Shown piece after piece: positions 12,281-24,021 of a DNA stretch of 64,000 nt. Source of the DNA: Petrolisthes cinctipes. Taxonomy: Eukaryota; Arthropoda; Malacostraca; Decapoda; Porcellanidae. A model generated the notes under the pieces. That model was not told where the DNA came from and did no database searches. It saw only the letters and a program-made list of their open reading frames with translations. The stretch is taken from the NCBI GenBank assembly GCA_033782935.1, contig JAWQEG010000504.1, positions 472,001-536,000 of the forward strand. Direction: 5' to 3'. The position numbers were made by a program, and so were the translations under genes. Every line of letters begins with the position of its first letter. Within the stretch, counting starts at the first letter, position 1.

Positions 12281-14190
12281 ATGGATAACGAAATGCCCTT
12301 ATATCTTCCTCGAGCGGTGGTCGACCAGGCCCTCAAGACACCACTCTCTGGTCGTGGTGGTATGCAGAAGGCTGCAAATAAGATAAGACTTAGCAGGTCG
12401 GGTATTGTGTCGACGAACCCTATTAGCGGTTTGCACATGTTAATGTTGAGAAATGTACTTCCATCCCTTTCCTATGGTGCTATCCACTCCATTCTTAAGT
12501 GTTTTGGAGTGGTTCTTCGTATCCGAATCACTTATGACAGTGACTGTTAATCTAATCGGTGCTATACTACTTTCAATACAAATGCTGCTGCCAAAGCAGC
12601 TTTTGAAGGAAAAGATTTTCTGTCCGTGGGGGATACTAACTGTAAGGTTCAGATGATGCGGTCCACCAATGTAATTGACAATGACAATGACTACTGCCCT
12701 AACATCTTCGATGACTCTGTAGAGCATGTACCCAAGGAGCATGAGGTTCCTACACCCTTTTAGTTTGTGGCTTACTACAGGGAGGGGCGTGGTATCTGGA
12801 GAAAGGAATTGGATTACTACCGATTGGCCACATAAAAACTACGGTAAGGGTGTTTTAACTAGAACAAGAGATCTTACACAGGCCATGATGCTCCTCAATC
12901 TTCCTATCCTTCTGATGTCATGTTTAAATCCATCAAACCACATCGAACATTTAATTAAAGCAAGGGGAGTATATATAATGAGGACCTGTATGAATTCTCA
13001 GAAGAGGACATTCTCACTATGTGTCCAGATAGTGTCCAACGAGTAACAAATATGAAAGACAGTAAAAATATGATCATCTGCACATTCTATGGCTTGCATA
13101 TCCCGGATTGCGTTAACATTAACCCCACCTCTTTTGAGGTGAAGCCTTTTGTTGAGCATCCCTCACAGTGTTTCTGTTGTTATGAGTTTGGTCATGGGAG
13201 GAGGAACTGCAACAACCGTTCCCGGTGTGGTAATTGTTCTGCTCTTGACTCACATTCTACTTCTGAGTGTCAGTCAGAGAATTATTGCTTTTACTGTTGG
13301 GATGCTCACCCCTTACATTCTCGCCAATGTAAGATGTATCTCCTTGAGCAGGATATCCTCCGTTTGGCCCACACCATTGGTAGTGCCAGACGGCAACTCA
13401 ACTTCAGGCGACAGAAGGATGGTGGTGTGAAGACATACGCCTCCTCCATTCGCACTAAATCCGTTGCAGCACCCACTCAACTCTCTCAAGAAGCAGCTGC
13501 TTCTTACTCTAGTGAGAGAATTTCTAAGGTTTCACTACATATTAGTTTCTCTGTATTGGAAACTGTATCAGACACTCATTCTGGTGACCCTTAAACTAAT
13601 GACAATTATCAGACTTTAGCTAAAGGTGTCCATGTGGTAGAGGTTCACGCTGCCACACATATTTCAAAAAGGAAAATTAAGTCAGCTAAACTGCAACAGA
13701 GACATCTTCGTGGTCCTTCTGAGACACTTGACTCCAAGGATGTTCCTCCTTGCAAGGCAACCGTTTCTGTGGACTCATCCATAGTTTCCTCTCAATTTAA
13801 CCAGAAGCATTCTCGTGGTACTGATGAATCTCTTGATTCAACAGATGTTCTCCCTCGCAAGCTTCCTTTGGGAACATCGGAGGGGCATAAAGTGAATGTC
13901 GATGCCTAGGATGCTGTGACTTCAAAAGATTCAGTTTCTCTTCCGCTTGAGCAGCGGAGGGATTCTTCCACCTGTATTATGGATGTTGATGTATCTGCCT
14001 GTGTCAGTGATACTACTACTCTACAGGACAATACCAATATAATTGTTTCTAAGAATATCCCTGCTCATCTTCACCTTCACCTTCTTGTAACATATCAGAT
14101 GCTTCAGGGACTCGTCAACGGTTCCCAATTACTGCCCCAAGTACTACTCCTCGGGTTCGCTCTTCTTCTAGTGGCCCAAAAAATCAGTAC
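12281..14190 (+). pseudogene. LINE A2 ORF1, degraded
   Basis: The start MDNEMPLYLPRAVVDQAL matches other copies. The frame is broken near 12548 and 12726-13046, and reopens at 13019-13594, where all three knuckles are intact (CFCCYEFGHGRRNC; CGNCSALDSH; CFYCWDAHPLHSRQC). The Ser/Thr-rich C-terminal part follows in 13634-13909 and 13916-14248 with stops. The short sequence AAATCAGTACTAAAGTAAC at the ORF1/ORF2 junction is preserved. Confidence 0.75.
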
Positions 14191-14194
14191 TAAA

Positions 14195-16009
14195 GTAACA
14201 CTGTTCAAGGTCCTTCAGTGGAAATGCCGTGGCATGCGTGCTTCATAGGAGGAACTTCGCGTTCTCTCCTGCCTGTGTTTCTCTCCAAGAGACAATGCTT
14301 GGGGATTACATTCCTGCCAGTCCTCCAGCATACTCTGCATTTTATTCCAATTCATTTGAAGGGCAGTTTCACCATGGTGGCTCTGCCATCCTAGTTTACC
14401 GAGATGTTCCATGCATGAGTCTGGAGCTTGACACTCCGCTCCAGGCTGTCGCAGTTAAGGTTTTTATGGGCCGCCCCTACGCTGTGTGCAGTCTAAACCC
14501 TTCTCCCAGTGTTACAGTTGAGAGGGGTGATCTCAACCGTCTTGTATAGGGCCTTCCCTGCCCTTTTATTTTATTGGGTGATTTTAATGGTCGTCATCCT
14601 ATGTGGGGTGTCAGTATGGTCAATCCTAGAAGTGATTTATTGGCTTCTTTTATTGAGGATTAGGGATTAGAGGTTTTAAATACGGGAGATGTGACACATT
14701 TTAATAGCCCTACTGGGACTTTTAACGCAATTGACATTTCCCTCTGCTCACCCGGTGCTCTGTTGGATTCGGCAGGGTGTGACTTTGGGCTGACTCTCAT
14801 GGGTTTCACTTCTCTCCTGCCAAGACGGTTGGAGCCTTCAGGTTGTCCCCAATCCCCAGTCTCCTATTGGACGCTGATGAGCAACCTCTTGATCTCCGTC
14901 GCCAGTCCTTGATGGTTCATTGTTGGCATCGATAAAATCTACTTCCTGACTCCCTTCCTTGCTTGGCGATGTCATCTGATATCATGTCTCAGTACTACAT
15001 TCACATCCTCGCACACCATGGTCCTTGGCTTCCGGGTCAGGAAGTTTAATGGAGGAGTTGGGCATTGATGGCTTCCAGATTTGTCCTGTTTGGGTCCCCA
15101 AGGTGGCTCCATGGGTTCTTCCAGAAGTTTACACCTGCACCTGTTTTTCAGACAAGAAGAAATCTTTTTCTCCTCCAGTGGCTCGCTCTTATTAGAACAT
15201 GCCTCTTCTCACAGGGAGTCCCTCCCTGTTTACACTAATGGGTCAAAGTCTGATGCTGGAATTGGTTTTGGGGCTGTCTTTCCTGACTTTTGTCGTGGTG
15301 GCAGGCTCTTATCTGTCATGTCCATTTTTGCTGTCGAGCTCTCGGTCATTTTATATATCCTCCAAGTAATTTTTACTCTCTCCCAGCCTTCTTTTACTAT
15401 TTTTAGCGATTCCTGTAGGGCCTTGGAGGCCTTGGACAATTTTAACTCTTCCCATCCCCTGGTGTAAGCCATCCTCGAGTAGCTTGTCGTCCTGTGACGT
15501 AGTGGCCTCAGAGTCACAGTTTGTTGGGTCCCGGCTGATGCCCTGGCTAAGTTCTCGGCCTTCTGCCAAGCGTCATCCCGTACCTGCAGTAGACCTTTGA
15601 CCCTACATAGATGCTGTCGTTCGTTCCTTCTGGCAGGGCAGATGGGACTAACAAGCTCCGTGGCATCCACCAGTGCTTGGGTTTGTGGAGCTATAACGGC
15701 CTGTCCCGCCGATGTGAGACTTCTCTTGCCCGTCTCCGCATTGGCCACTCACGTTTGACTCATGGTGTTTTAATGGAGATGGCTCCCAGTCCCTACTGTG
15801 ATTATTGTCCAGTCCCTTTGACAGTGCGGCATCTTCTTGTCGAGTGTCCCAGCCTTGGGGACCTTCGTCGTAGGCACTTCTCCGAGTACCGGGTGGGGGA
15901 CGGCTCTTACAATCTCTCCCAGGTGTTCGGGGTGGAAGCTTGTAGTGTGGGAGGGAGCATCCTCTTAAATTGTGAATTTTATAATATTTATGGATTTTTT
16001 AATAGATAG
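14195..16009 (+). pseudogene. LINE A2 ORF2 remnants (EN front, RNase H, C-terminus)
   Basis: The endonuclease front lies at 14229-14780, containing VSLQETMLGDY (catalytic Glu) and a GDFNGRHP-type motif in broken frame. After the deletion, RNase H remains at 15081-15467 (VYTNGSKSDAGIGFG, where the first catalytic Asp is changed to Asn; AVELSVILY). The C-terminal CCHC domain is at 15611-16009 (YCDYCPVPL..RHLLVECPSL). The reverse transcriptase core is absent, so this copy is inert. Confidence 0.8.
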
Positions 16010-16042
16010 TTCAATGTTTTTAATTTTGATTCTCTTATATAT

Positions 16043-16511
16043 AATACACTGGTTAATCAGGTTATTTTTGTGAAAAATTGCTAATAGCGCACATGCTTTA
16101 CCTCAACTCCTTATCTATAATTTATATTAGTACAAAATCCAATTTCAAAGTTCTATCCATTCCTTTGTAATAATAAAATTAACTATCATTCATTCTCCTA
16201 CATATTATATTTATACTAGTACATGGGAACATCTCGTAGTATTATTATACAATACATCAATACATAAACATTATTGCATAACAATTGTTTGTACATACAT
16301 AAAAATACACATACATACTTACATACATGCAAACATAAAACTATAAACCTACCTTCATGCATACATATTTTTATCTTCCTTTTTTTTCAATATATACCTA
16401 ATGCATACTGTATAAACATACATACGGTACATATTTTTTTCTTCCTTATTTTTAGAGTACATATTGCATACATACATTATATGTAACTTAATTTGTTGTA
16501 ACTAACATTTA
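16043..16511. other. AT-rich spacer with TACATACA-type runs
   Basis: This is low-complexity sequence with many CATACATA words and no supported gene. The 70-codon frame at 16274-16486 is a by-product of that composition. Confidence 0.6.
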
Positions 16512-16914
16512 TTATCTTTGAAGTAATGAAAATCTTATTCCACTTTTGAACAGAGTGCTGGAGGTTAATGACTTAGTCTCCTGTGGGAGGTTGTTCCATT
16601 TCCTTACACCCCTGACACCCATACTTCTCTGCGCATGGACAGTTCTACAGAATGGATTTATGAAATTATTATGTCTTCTTGTGTTAATATTATGAGACAA
16701 TAATCCAAAACTTGTGTTATTGGGATATACGTGAATGGATATAAGCTACTATACAAGTTTGTAATGATATTATGTCCTGAACTTTTAACATTTTATTTTC
16801 ACAATACAGAGGATTAATATGGTCGTATCGTGATTTATGAAACATGAGTCTCACCATCTTTTTCTGTACAATAAATAATCCATCTAAGAGAGTTTTGAAT
16901 GCTCCACTCCACAT
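16512..16914 (-). pseudogene. LINE E: C-terminal reverse transcriptase fragment
   Basis: Two minus-strand frames (16914-16717, then 16700-16512) together give the thumb/C-terminal pattern of CR1/Rex1-type non-LTR polymerases: AFKTLLDGLFIVQKKMVRLM, DHINPLYCENKMLKVQDI, and later NPFCRTVHAQRSMGVRGVRKWNNLP and STLFKSGIRFSLL. A frameshift lies between 16700 and 16717. The catalytic part is missing. Whether it belongs to the same insertion as LINE D next door is unclear, since the sequence at 16915-17040 joins neither convincingly. Confidence 0.65.
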
Positions 16915-17039
16915 TGCTGAACAAGGAGATGGTAATAGAGAAGTAAGACATCAAGCAGGAAGGAATTAGAGAGAAAAGAGGGACAGTTGAAGAACTGAAA
17001 GGGAGTGGCTGGGGCCGTAGTGGCGTCAAAACCTTTAAA

Positions 17040-18585
17040 GTATTGCCCACATCACTACAGGCAATACTCCCCTATGGAGTTGAAAATCTTGAAGTAAATG
17101 AAGAGGAAGAGAGAAGACCACATTTGTCCTGGAAAACACTAATACCAGAAAGAAAGATGCAGAGGGGTAACAGCAAATATGGAGAAACTAAAAGGAATGA
17201 AAGGACAAAGAAGACAGGCGTGCTACTGCATCATCACGTGATGTGGAGAGGAGCTGCTGGGATGGGCAGTTGCCAAACTGGATGGAGTAGTGTAGGGTGG
17301 AATCATCAGCATAGGAGTGGATAGGGTTTGAAGTAAAGCTGAGAATGTCATTAATGAAAAGGAGAAAGAGAGTAGGTGATAGAACAAAACTCTGAAGAAT
17401 ACCACTATTGATAGACTTTGAAGAACAGTTACCATCTACAACAGCAGCTATAAACCAGCTATAAGGAAATCAGAACTAAAGGTGCAGAGGGAGGGATAGA
17501 AACCGAATGAGGGCAGTTTGAAGATTGAAGCTTTGTGCCAGAATCTATCAAAAGCTTTCGATATGTCCAACGCAACAGTAAAAGTTTAACTGTAATTCCG
17601 AAAAGAGGATTATCACGAATCAGAAATGAGGGGTAAAAGATCGCCTGTAGAGCGTCCCTGACGGAAACCATACTGACGATCAGAAAGAAGGTTGTGACGA
17701 GTAAGGTGTTTTTAAATTTTGGAGTTAAGAATAGATTCAAAGCCTTTAGATAGACAAGAGATCAGAGCAATTGGGCGATAGTTGGAGGGTTGGGTGCAGT
17801 CTCCTTTCTTCGGAACATGTTGGATCAGAGCAAACTTCCAGCAAGGAGGAAAAGTGTTAAATGATAGACAAAGACGGAACAGTTTTCCTAGGCAGGGTGT
17901 CAGAAGGGAATCACCGTTCTTGAGAACAACAGGAGGAATTCCGTCAGGCATGGACGCCTTTCGAATGTCAAGGCCAAAGAGGGCAGATAAAAATTCCTTT
18001 GAAGAGATTCTGATGGCAGGCATAAGTAAGTCAGATGGGGTCGGAGATGGAGGAACAGAACCGGAAGTGTCCAGAGTGGAGTTGGAGTTGGAGGTAAAAC
18101 TATGAGAGAAGAGTTCAGGTTTATCATGTGAAGAGATGACAACATTTCCATCAGGATGGATGAGAGGCGGGAAAGAGAAAAAGTTAAAGTTACTGGAGAG
18201 ATATTTGGCTAGATTTCAGAAAGAACGAGAGGAGGGAGAGTTGGAAAGATCATTGCACTTGGCACAGATGAAGGATTTTTTGGCTAGTCGGAGAACAGAT
18301 TTATCATAATTTCGGGCAGAATTATACAGAGCACGAGATTCATCAGTTTGTAGGCGGCAGTACCGTCTGAAAGCTTCCTCCATGTTGTGGACAGCAGTAG
18401 AACAAGAGTGATTAAACCAAGAGTTTCGTGAAATAGTAAGAGGGAAAAAATATTGAATGTATGCCTCCATGCCCGAGATCACCTCTGTGATGCGTGCAGA
18501 ACACTCAGAGGGACCCCGGCCACAGGAGCAAAATTAATTCCATTAGAAATCTTGAAAATACTACCTCAGATCATCCCAGTTCTTG
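17040..18585 (-). pseudogene. LINE D: endonuclease-RT linker and reverse transcriptase, degraded
   Basis: In minus orientation the order is: a GPSECSARITEVISGMEAYI linker, WFNHSCSTAVHNMEEAFRRY (linker before RT, 18482-18216), RT start KASMPDGIPPVVLK (18023-17712), then NYRPIALISCLSK, a VSMVSVRDALQAIFYPSFLIR region whose other frame carries the palm Asp, and finally a broken frame around 17350 with SYADDST-type catalytic residues. Stops and shifts are frequent. The layout is that of Jockey/CR1-type mobile-element polymerases common in arthropods. The 5' side ends at about 18585 and the 3' side near 17040. Confidence 0.7.
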
Positions 18586-19390
18586 TGGCAAGGGTGGTGT
18601 GGCAGGGCGTGGTAGTGGTTGTGGCGCGAGGTCAGGGCTAACGGGACGAGGAGGTGCGGCTGGAACTGGGTGTGTGACGGGCAGTGGGTCCTAAGGGAGA
18701 CTAGAGAGGATTACAGGTGTCGAGAGAGAGTCTGGGGAAGGGTCAGGAAGGATATGCGTAGAGTCATGCGGGGTGTGGTAGGCAGGAGGCGGGCGGTTGG
18801 GTGAATGGGGGGTGTGAGCGGAATAGGTAGGGGTATGGTAGGGGAAGGGGAGCGGGATAGGGGCGGGGGTGTAGGCGAGCGGGAAAGAGGTGGGGGAGTT
18901 GACGGTGGGCGCGTGGGTAAGGCAGGTTGTAGTTAAATAATAGTGGGGGGAGGATGGGAACGAGGGGGTGATGCCGGATGGGGTATGGGTAAGATGGGGG
19001 ATGGATGGGAATGAGGTGGTGATTGTGGGTGAGGATGGGTTAAGGTAAGTAGAGGCAGGGCAGGGGAAGGTGAACGAGGGTGTGGTGGGGGTGTAGGTTG
19101 GGTAGGGGTAGGAGAAGGTGAGCGAGGGTGTGGTAGGCAGAAAGTTGGGGTGGTGGTATTGGCGTGGTGGTAGGGTGATTGGGTACGTGAGATGAAGTGG
19201 ATGGTGTAGGGTGTGTGTGTGTCTGCAGTGCAGGTGGCATGGGAAATAGGGGTATAGGGTGTGTGTTGAGGTTGTAGGGGGGGGGGGGTATAAGTGGTGA
19301 GCGGCAGAGAGAGGTTGATGAGGTTGAGTAAGGTGGAGTAGTGAGGATGGGTGGTGAAGGACGCACGGATGGGTGTGTGGTTAGAGATGA
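18586..19390. repeat. G-rich low-complexity region (GGGGTG/GGTGTGG)
   Basis: About 800 bp have extreme G bias on the plus strand. The minus strand reads as a Pro/Thr/Leu/His-rich frame (19366-19040), which directly continues the direction of the Gypsy polyprotein end at 19391. It may be a decayed Pro-rich tail or 3' part of that element. Many runs of three to nine Gs could form G-quadruplexes. No coding claim is made. Confidence 0.6.
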
Positions 19391-20065
19391 GTGTTAAGGT
19401 GTGTTGTCAGTGTATGTGGTGGTGTGGGCTGGCTTGACCCGTTCCCAGGACATGACATATGGTTTACCCACTACCTGGATTGTAACGGTAGCGTCCGTCC
19501 TGGAGATAACGGGGTATGGGCCAGTGTAGGGTTCTTGAAGTGGTGAACTGTGGGCATCGTTGCGGAAGAAGAGTTGTGTGGCGGTGTGTAGCCAAGGGGG
19601 TGTGTAGGTGGGTCTGACGGTGTTGTTGCGAGTAGGTGTAGGGCGGGTGCTAGAGATGGCTGCTTTGAGAGCTGGGAGGAACGAGAAATTGGAGGTGTCC
19701 AGGCTTATAGATGTGACTTGACTGGGTAGTCAGAGTTCTTCTCCAAACACGAGTTCTGCCGAGGAGTGGTGTAGGTTAGGAGGATGAGTAGTAGGGCGTC
19801 CGACCACTGGTCTGACTGCAGTCGTTCCACCATACCGTTGCTGCTAGAGTGATACGCCGTTGTACGTTGTCTATGGGTACCAAGTAGTGTCAGCATCTCC
19901 TGCCATGCCTTGGACACAAACTGAATCCCCTGGTCTGTCACTATCAAGGCAGGAGGTCCGAAGTTAGCATCCCAGTTGGAGAGGAAGTGAGAAGCTATCC
20001 CTTCGGAGGTGATGTCGGACATAGGAGTGACGGTACACCAGCGTGTCGTTCTGTCCACACAGGTA
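19391..20065 (-). pseudogene. Gypsy-type LTR retrotransposon: integrase core and C-terminus
   Basis: Frame 20058-19705 reads as an rve integrase core: DRTTRWCTVTPMSD (first catalytic Asp region), then LIVTDQGIQFVS (second Asp), then TTAYHSSSNGMVERL (catalytic Glu in NGMVER). After a frameshift near 19740, the chain continues as a Gypsy-style C-terminal domain (FFRNDAHSSPLQEPYTGPY.., GKPYVMSWERVKPA). Integrase inserts cDNA copies of LTR elements. The 5' part is cut off exactly where LINE A3 begins (20066). No LTR was recognised. Confidence 0.8.
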
Positions 20066-21087
20066 AGGATTTTTTTGATTGATTTTTAGATGCAACTAAG
20101 CACCTGGCAGCGCAACAGCTAGGGTCATATACCGCCCAACAAAAAATGGTCATCTACATCATTCATAAAATATGTACACATAATAAATAGGCTTCACTAC
20201 CCCGAAAGGGATAGGCTGCATGATTAAAAGGACACAAACTAAGCACATTTTTTCTAATAAACCCGCCAACTCAAGTAAAATATATAAGAGAATCAAAACT
20301 AAAAACATTAAACTATCTAAAAACCATAAATATCATAAAATCACAATTTGTGAAGGAGGCCAGCCTCCTCCACATAGGAGAGGGTGTTCCCTCCCACACT
20401 ACAAGCCTCCTCCCCGAGCACCTGGGAGAGACTGTAAGAACCGTCACCCACCCGGTACTCGGAGAGGTGCCTACGACGAAGGTCTCCAAGGCTAGGACAC
20501 TCAACAAGAAAATGCCTCACTATCAAAGGGACCAGACAATCATTACAGTAGGGAGGGGGAGCCCTCTCCATTAAAAAGCCATGAGTCAATAGTGTGTGGC
20601 CAATGCGGAGCGGGCAAAAGCCGTCTCCCACCAGCGGGACAGGCCACTGTAGCTCCACAAACTCAGGCGCTGGTGGATGCCGCAGAGCTAGTTAGCCTCG
20701 ATGGCATCCCATCTGTCCTGCCAGCAGGAACGAACGACAGCATCTACGTAGGGTTGAAGGTCCACTGCAGGTATGGGATGACGCTTAACAGGCGGCCGAG
20801 AACTGGAAACCGCAGCCTTAGCCAGGGCGTCAGCCGGCTCATTCCCATCGACGCCCACATGAGCCAGGACCCAACAAAATGTGGCTCTGCGGCCACGACG
20901 ACCCAGGGGGACAAGTCACTCGAGAATGGCCCACACCAGGGGATGGGAAGAGTTAGAATTGCACAAGGCCTGCAAGGCTCTACACTGCAGTGGTTCTCAA
21001 ACCCATGGTCGCGACCCAAATGAAGGTCGCATGGGTGTTCCTGAGGGTCGCAGGATGGCTACAAAATTATTAAAATATAAAAATAAA

Positions 21088-21125
<38 letters not shown>

Positions 21126-21602
21126 GAAGTAAAACTAATTCAAACGTAATTAGTAACATCATAATTGTGGAATATAAATCGATATTCAAACAGGGACAGG
21201 AAAATAGTTGTGAATAATAAAGTACGATAAATTAAGGTAGAACAAAACATATACGAGTATTTATTAATTAGTAGCTTGTGGTAAAATTTATTAACCTTTT
21301 TTCAAATTGATAAAACTAAAATAATACTGTAATAATATTTCATCCTTGAGGGTCGCCAGGCCAAAATAAATTTGTGTTCAGGGTCCCGACATAAAAGGTT
21401 TGGGAAACACTACTCTACAGGAATCACTAAAAATAGTAAACGAAGGCTGAGGGAGAGTAAAAATCACTTGGAGGAAAGTCAGGAAAGACAACTCCAAAAT
21501 CAACTCCAGCATCAGACTTTGACCCATCAGTGTACACAGAGAGGGGCTCCCTGTAAGAGGAGGCATGTTCTAAAAAGAGGGACCAAGCCATTGTAGGAGG
21601 CC
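20066..21602 (-). mobile_element. LINE family A copy A3 (5'-truncated, split by hAT MITE)
   Basis: It contains the 3' tail (TTGATTGATT at about 20067), a 3' UTR of about 270 bp, the ORF2 C-terminus 20658-20341 (CCHC: YCNDCLVPLIVRHFLVEC) and RNase H 21023-20592 plus 21415-21602. The 428 bp hAT-like insert interrupts RNase H. A further deletion of about 75 bp is seen near 21480. The 5' end is truncated at 21602 where LINE B begins. Frame 20658-20341 shows the natural ORF2 end (..EEAGLLHKL stop). Confidence 0.85.
20985..21412. mobile_element. hAT-type MITE inserted in LINE A3
   Basis: The left end CAGTGGTTCTCAAACCCATGG (from 20988) followed by GTCGCGACCC, and the right end GGTTTGGGAAACACTA, form about 16 bp terminal inverted repeats (13 of 16 match) of the hAT/Charlie type. 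CTCTACA flanks it on both sides (20978-20984, 21413-21419), and the preceding base differs, consistent with an 8 bp hAT duplication. Comparison with A5 shows the uninterrupted site. The inside holds (GA)n at about 21091-21121 and no transposase. Confidence 0.85.
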
Positions 21603-22324
21603 TCAAACCTCGCTGAGACTCATCACAACACCCTTCAAATCATACAGAAAAGAGCCCTAAAGACAATCACAGGCTGCACAGCTACCACACCTGCAGACCA
21701 CCTACACTATGAAACCAAAATCCTCAAAATCAAGGATCATCTTGACATGAGAGGCACACAAACACTTGCTGCAGCCTCCGCAAACTCACACCACCCACTA
21801 CACTACATGGCACAATACCCACACATGCCAAGGAACATCAAAACAACACCCAGTACATGATGCCATACACAAATACTATCATCTCTTACACCCTGCACAC
21901 CCCAAACCAATCTCCAGAAACATATCCATACTCAAATCACTCATCAGTCCATCGAAACACTAAAAAACAACACACAGCTGCATGCACGACCTCCTGATAT
22001 CCACCCACCTGAATCATCTCTTCCCCGTGAGTACAGAGTCCACCTGGCCAGGCTGCGATGTGGCCACCACCCGGCCCTTCTGACATATCAGAAGAGGCTG
22101 GATGGAGCCATTACGGATGCCTGTCCGGGATGTAACACAGCACCCCATTCTATTAAACACATTATGAAAGACTGCAATACACACAACCACACTCGCCAAC
22201 AACACAACATACACTCTCCGAGGGTTTTGTGGGAAAGCCCGGTTCAGGCCATGACCTTCCTCAGGAGCTCGGGGCTGCTCGGCCAGACAGCTTGAGGAAC
22301 TTCAACAACAACAACAACAACAAA
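21603..22324 (+). mobile_element. LINE B 3' fragment with (CAA)n tail
   Basis: The plus strand encodes a non-LTR polymerase C-terminus: IIQKRALKTITGCT, then HLDMRGTQTLAAASA, and after a stop at about 21860 and a frame change VHLARLRCGHHPALLTYQK. A CPGC..H..C knuckle and HNIHSPRVLWESPVQ lead to a stop just before (CAA)n at 22302-22324. This ending is typical of Jockey-like elements of arthropods (family knowledge, recalled and not searched). It is 5' truncated and a pseudogene. Confidence 0.8.
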
Positions 22325-23132
22325 CTTCTTTGTACACAAAGAGTTGTACTAAAGTTACAATTGACTACTCAAGGTATAAAATACTGTATAGTATTACAAA
22401 TTTAAATATTTACTTTTTTGGACACAATGATTTTTACTAAAGTTACAATTGACTACTCAAGGTATAAAATATAGGATTACAAAATTATATATATTATGTT
22501 CTTTTCACACACAGATTTGCACTAAACATACAAGTGACTATGCGTGGTATAGAATATCACTTGTGGAAAATCTGTATATGAGTTCAACGCGGCAAATATT
22601 TACAATTTATGTATATTTAAGTATGGGACGATGTAGTGTGTTCATGTGTAATGAATATAATAGGCAATTGCACTTACTTTCGGCAGAATAGGCTTTCGAT
22701 AAATCACGACCGCTTTTGAGACAAAGTTCAGCGTAGCGCTTCCGAGACAAAGTCCAACGTAGGAGTAAGTCTACGGTGTCTATACCCTAAGTTCAGACTC
22801 CATCGTTCATTCTCTCCCAGGTCCTTCTTTAAAATAAGCCACTGAACACTGTAAGAAGTAGTGCACATAATCATGGGATGCTCATGTGCTACTTCAAGTT
22901 GCCATCTCGTAAATCATGTATTTTTAAAAATAAATGAAGCCTTCAATATTATTTTAATTGCACCACCATTTCTATACAGATAGTTTCATTATTTACTCAC
23001 TTAATTTAATATTTTATTTTATCATCTCATAGTATTACAATCATTATTATTAATGCAATCTATCAACCTTCTGTATTCATCCGCAATTTCCCATACATTT
23101 TGCCGGCTACGTGACAAGTCGACACTATCAAG
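22325..23132. other. Spacer with ~90-bp direct repeats
   Basis: ACTAAAGTTACAATTGACTAC plus the following CTCAAGGTATAAAAT occurs at about 22347 and 22437, and a third diverged copy (CACTAAACATACAAGTGACTA) lies at about 22518. No gene is recognised in the rest. Confidence 0.6.
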
Positions 23133-23408
23133 ATGGCTTCCAGCGCAAGTAGTAGGTATCTCCAGTGTGACCTCGGGTATGGGCGTTTTTTTCATGATTA
23201 TTTTGGTAACCCACAAGAACTTTTTAATTTATGTGTGGATCATAGGCTAATTTTGAAACATAAAATAAGTGAGCAGTGTGGACAGAAGGCTACTATGGAT
23301 TATAATAACAAATTACGGCGATGTAACAAATATGTCAGCCGGAATACAAAATCACGGCCCAGGTTTCTTCGAAAATTTAATCATCTGCAATATTTTCCTG
23401 CAAGTCTG
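23133..23408 (+). CDS. Putative exon, possibly ISXO2/Merlin-like transposase N-terminus
   Basis: A 92-residue open block begins MASSASSRYLQCDLGYG and runs into a good donor (CTG|GTAAGAG at 23409). The pattern ELFNLCVDHRLILKHK, a following Cys-Gly, and LRRC..RFLRKFN recalls the N-terminal helix plus zinc region of ISXO2/IS1595-family (Merlin) transposases. The expected second Cys pair is incomplete. Assignment is tentative. No second exon is found before the minisatellite at 23519. It could also be unrelated host sequence. Confidence 0.35.
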
Positions 23409-23518
23409 GTAAGAGTTAAATCCTTATTCTAATATATTTTATTAACAAATAGCAATAATAATTATGTACAATTATAATGGCCAGTCTGGAAGTCTGCTAA
23501 GGATAATAAAGGGGGGCA

Positions 23519-24012
23519 GTTAGGTCACGTGAGGTTATGTCCTGGTAGTCTGCCCTAGTTATGTCCCGGTAGTCTGCCCCGGTTAGGTTCCGGTAGTCTG
23601 CCCCGGTTAGGTCCCGGTAGTCTGCCCCAAATATGTCCCGGTAGTCCGCCCCGGTTATGTTCCGGTAGTCTGCCCCAGTTAGGTCCCGGTAGCCTGCCCT
23701 GGTAAGTCACGGTAGTCTGCCCCGGTTAGGTCCCGGTAGTGTGTCCCAGTCCAGATTAGGTTAGGTCAGGTCAGGTGAGGTCTGACTAGTTTCTACTGTA
23801 TATTGTGCCGTGGTTTGCCCCGGTTAGGTCCCGGTAGTCTGCCCTGGTTATGTCCCGGTAGTCTGTCCCGGTAGTCTGCCCTGGTTATGTCCCAGTAGTC
23901 TGCCCCGGTTATGTCCCGGTAGTCTGCCCTGGTTATGTCCCGGTAGTGTGCCCCGGTTAGGTCCCGGTAGTCTGCCCAGGTTAGATTAGGTTTGGTCAGG
24001 TTAGGTTTGGTT
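23519..24012. repeat. 24-bp minisatellite GGTTAGGTCCCGGTAGTCTGCCCC
   Basis: Roughly twenty degenerate head-to-tail units alternate between ..GGTTAGGTCCCGGTAGTCTGCC.. and ..GGTTATGTCCCGGTAGTCTGCC... They are interrupted by a TTAGGTTAGGTCAGG-type patch near 23760 and end in a similar patch at about 23980. The same unit recurs at 59.1, 59.7 and 60.6 kb. Each unit carries one TTAGG/TTATG. Confidence 0.9.
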
Positions 24013-24021
24013 AATTATCTA

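Larger units (their letters stand above)
11826..16042 (+). mobile_element. LINE family A copy A2 (internally deleted)
   Basis: It starts with the family leader (CGGGAACCGCC..ACGTGGTGGGGGGG) and carries a degraded ORF1 (12281 to about 14190) and ORF2 remnants to 16009. About 1.5 kb is missing near 14780, where endonuclease sequence (SPGALLDS) jumps to a point after the RT catalytic box (GFTSLLPRR). A second, smaller deletion follows. The 3' UTR matches A3 until about 16042 and then diverges, so the normal tetranucleotide tail is lost. Confidence 0.85.

Noticed and set aside
23519..24012. Regularly spaced repeats considered as a CRISPR array
   Set aside because: The genome is eukaryotic, units are contiguous and degenerate without unique spacers, and no cas genes occur. 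It is a minisatellite.
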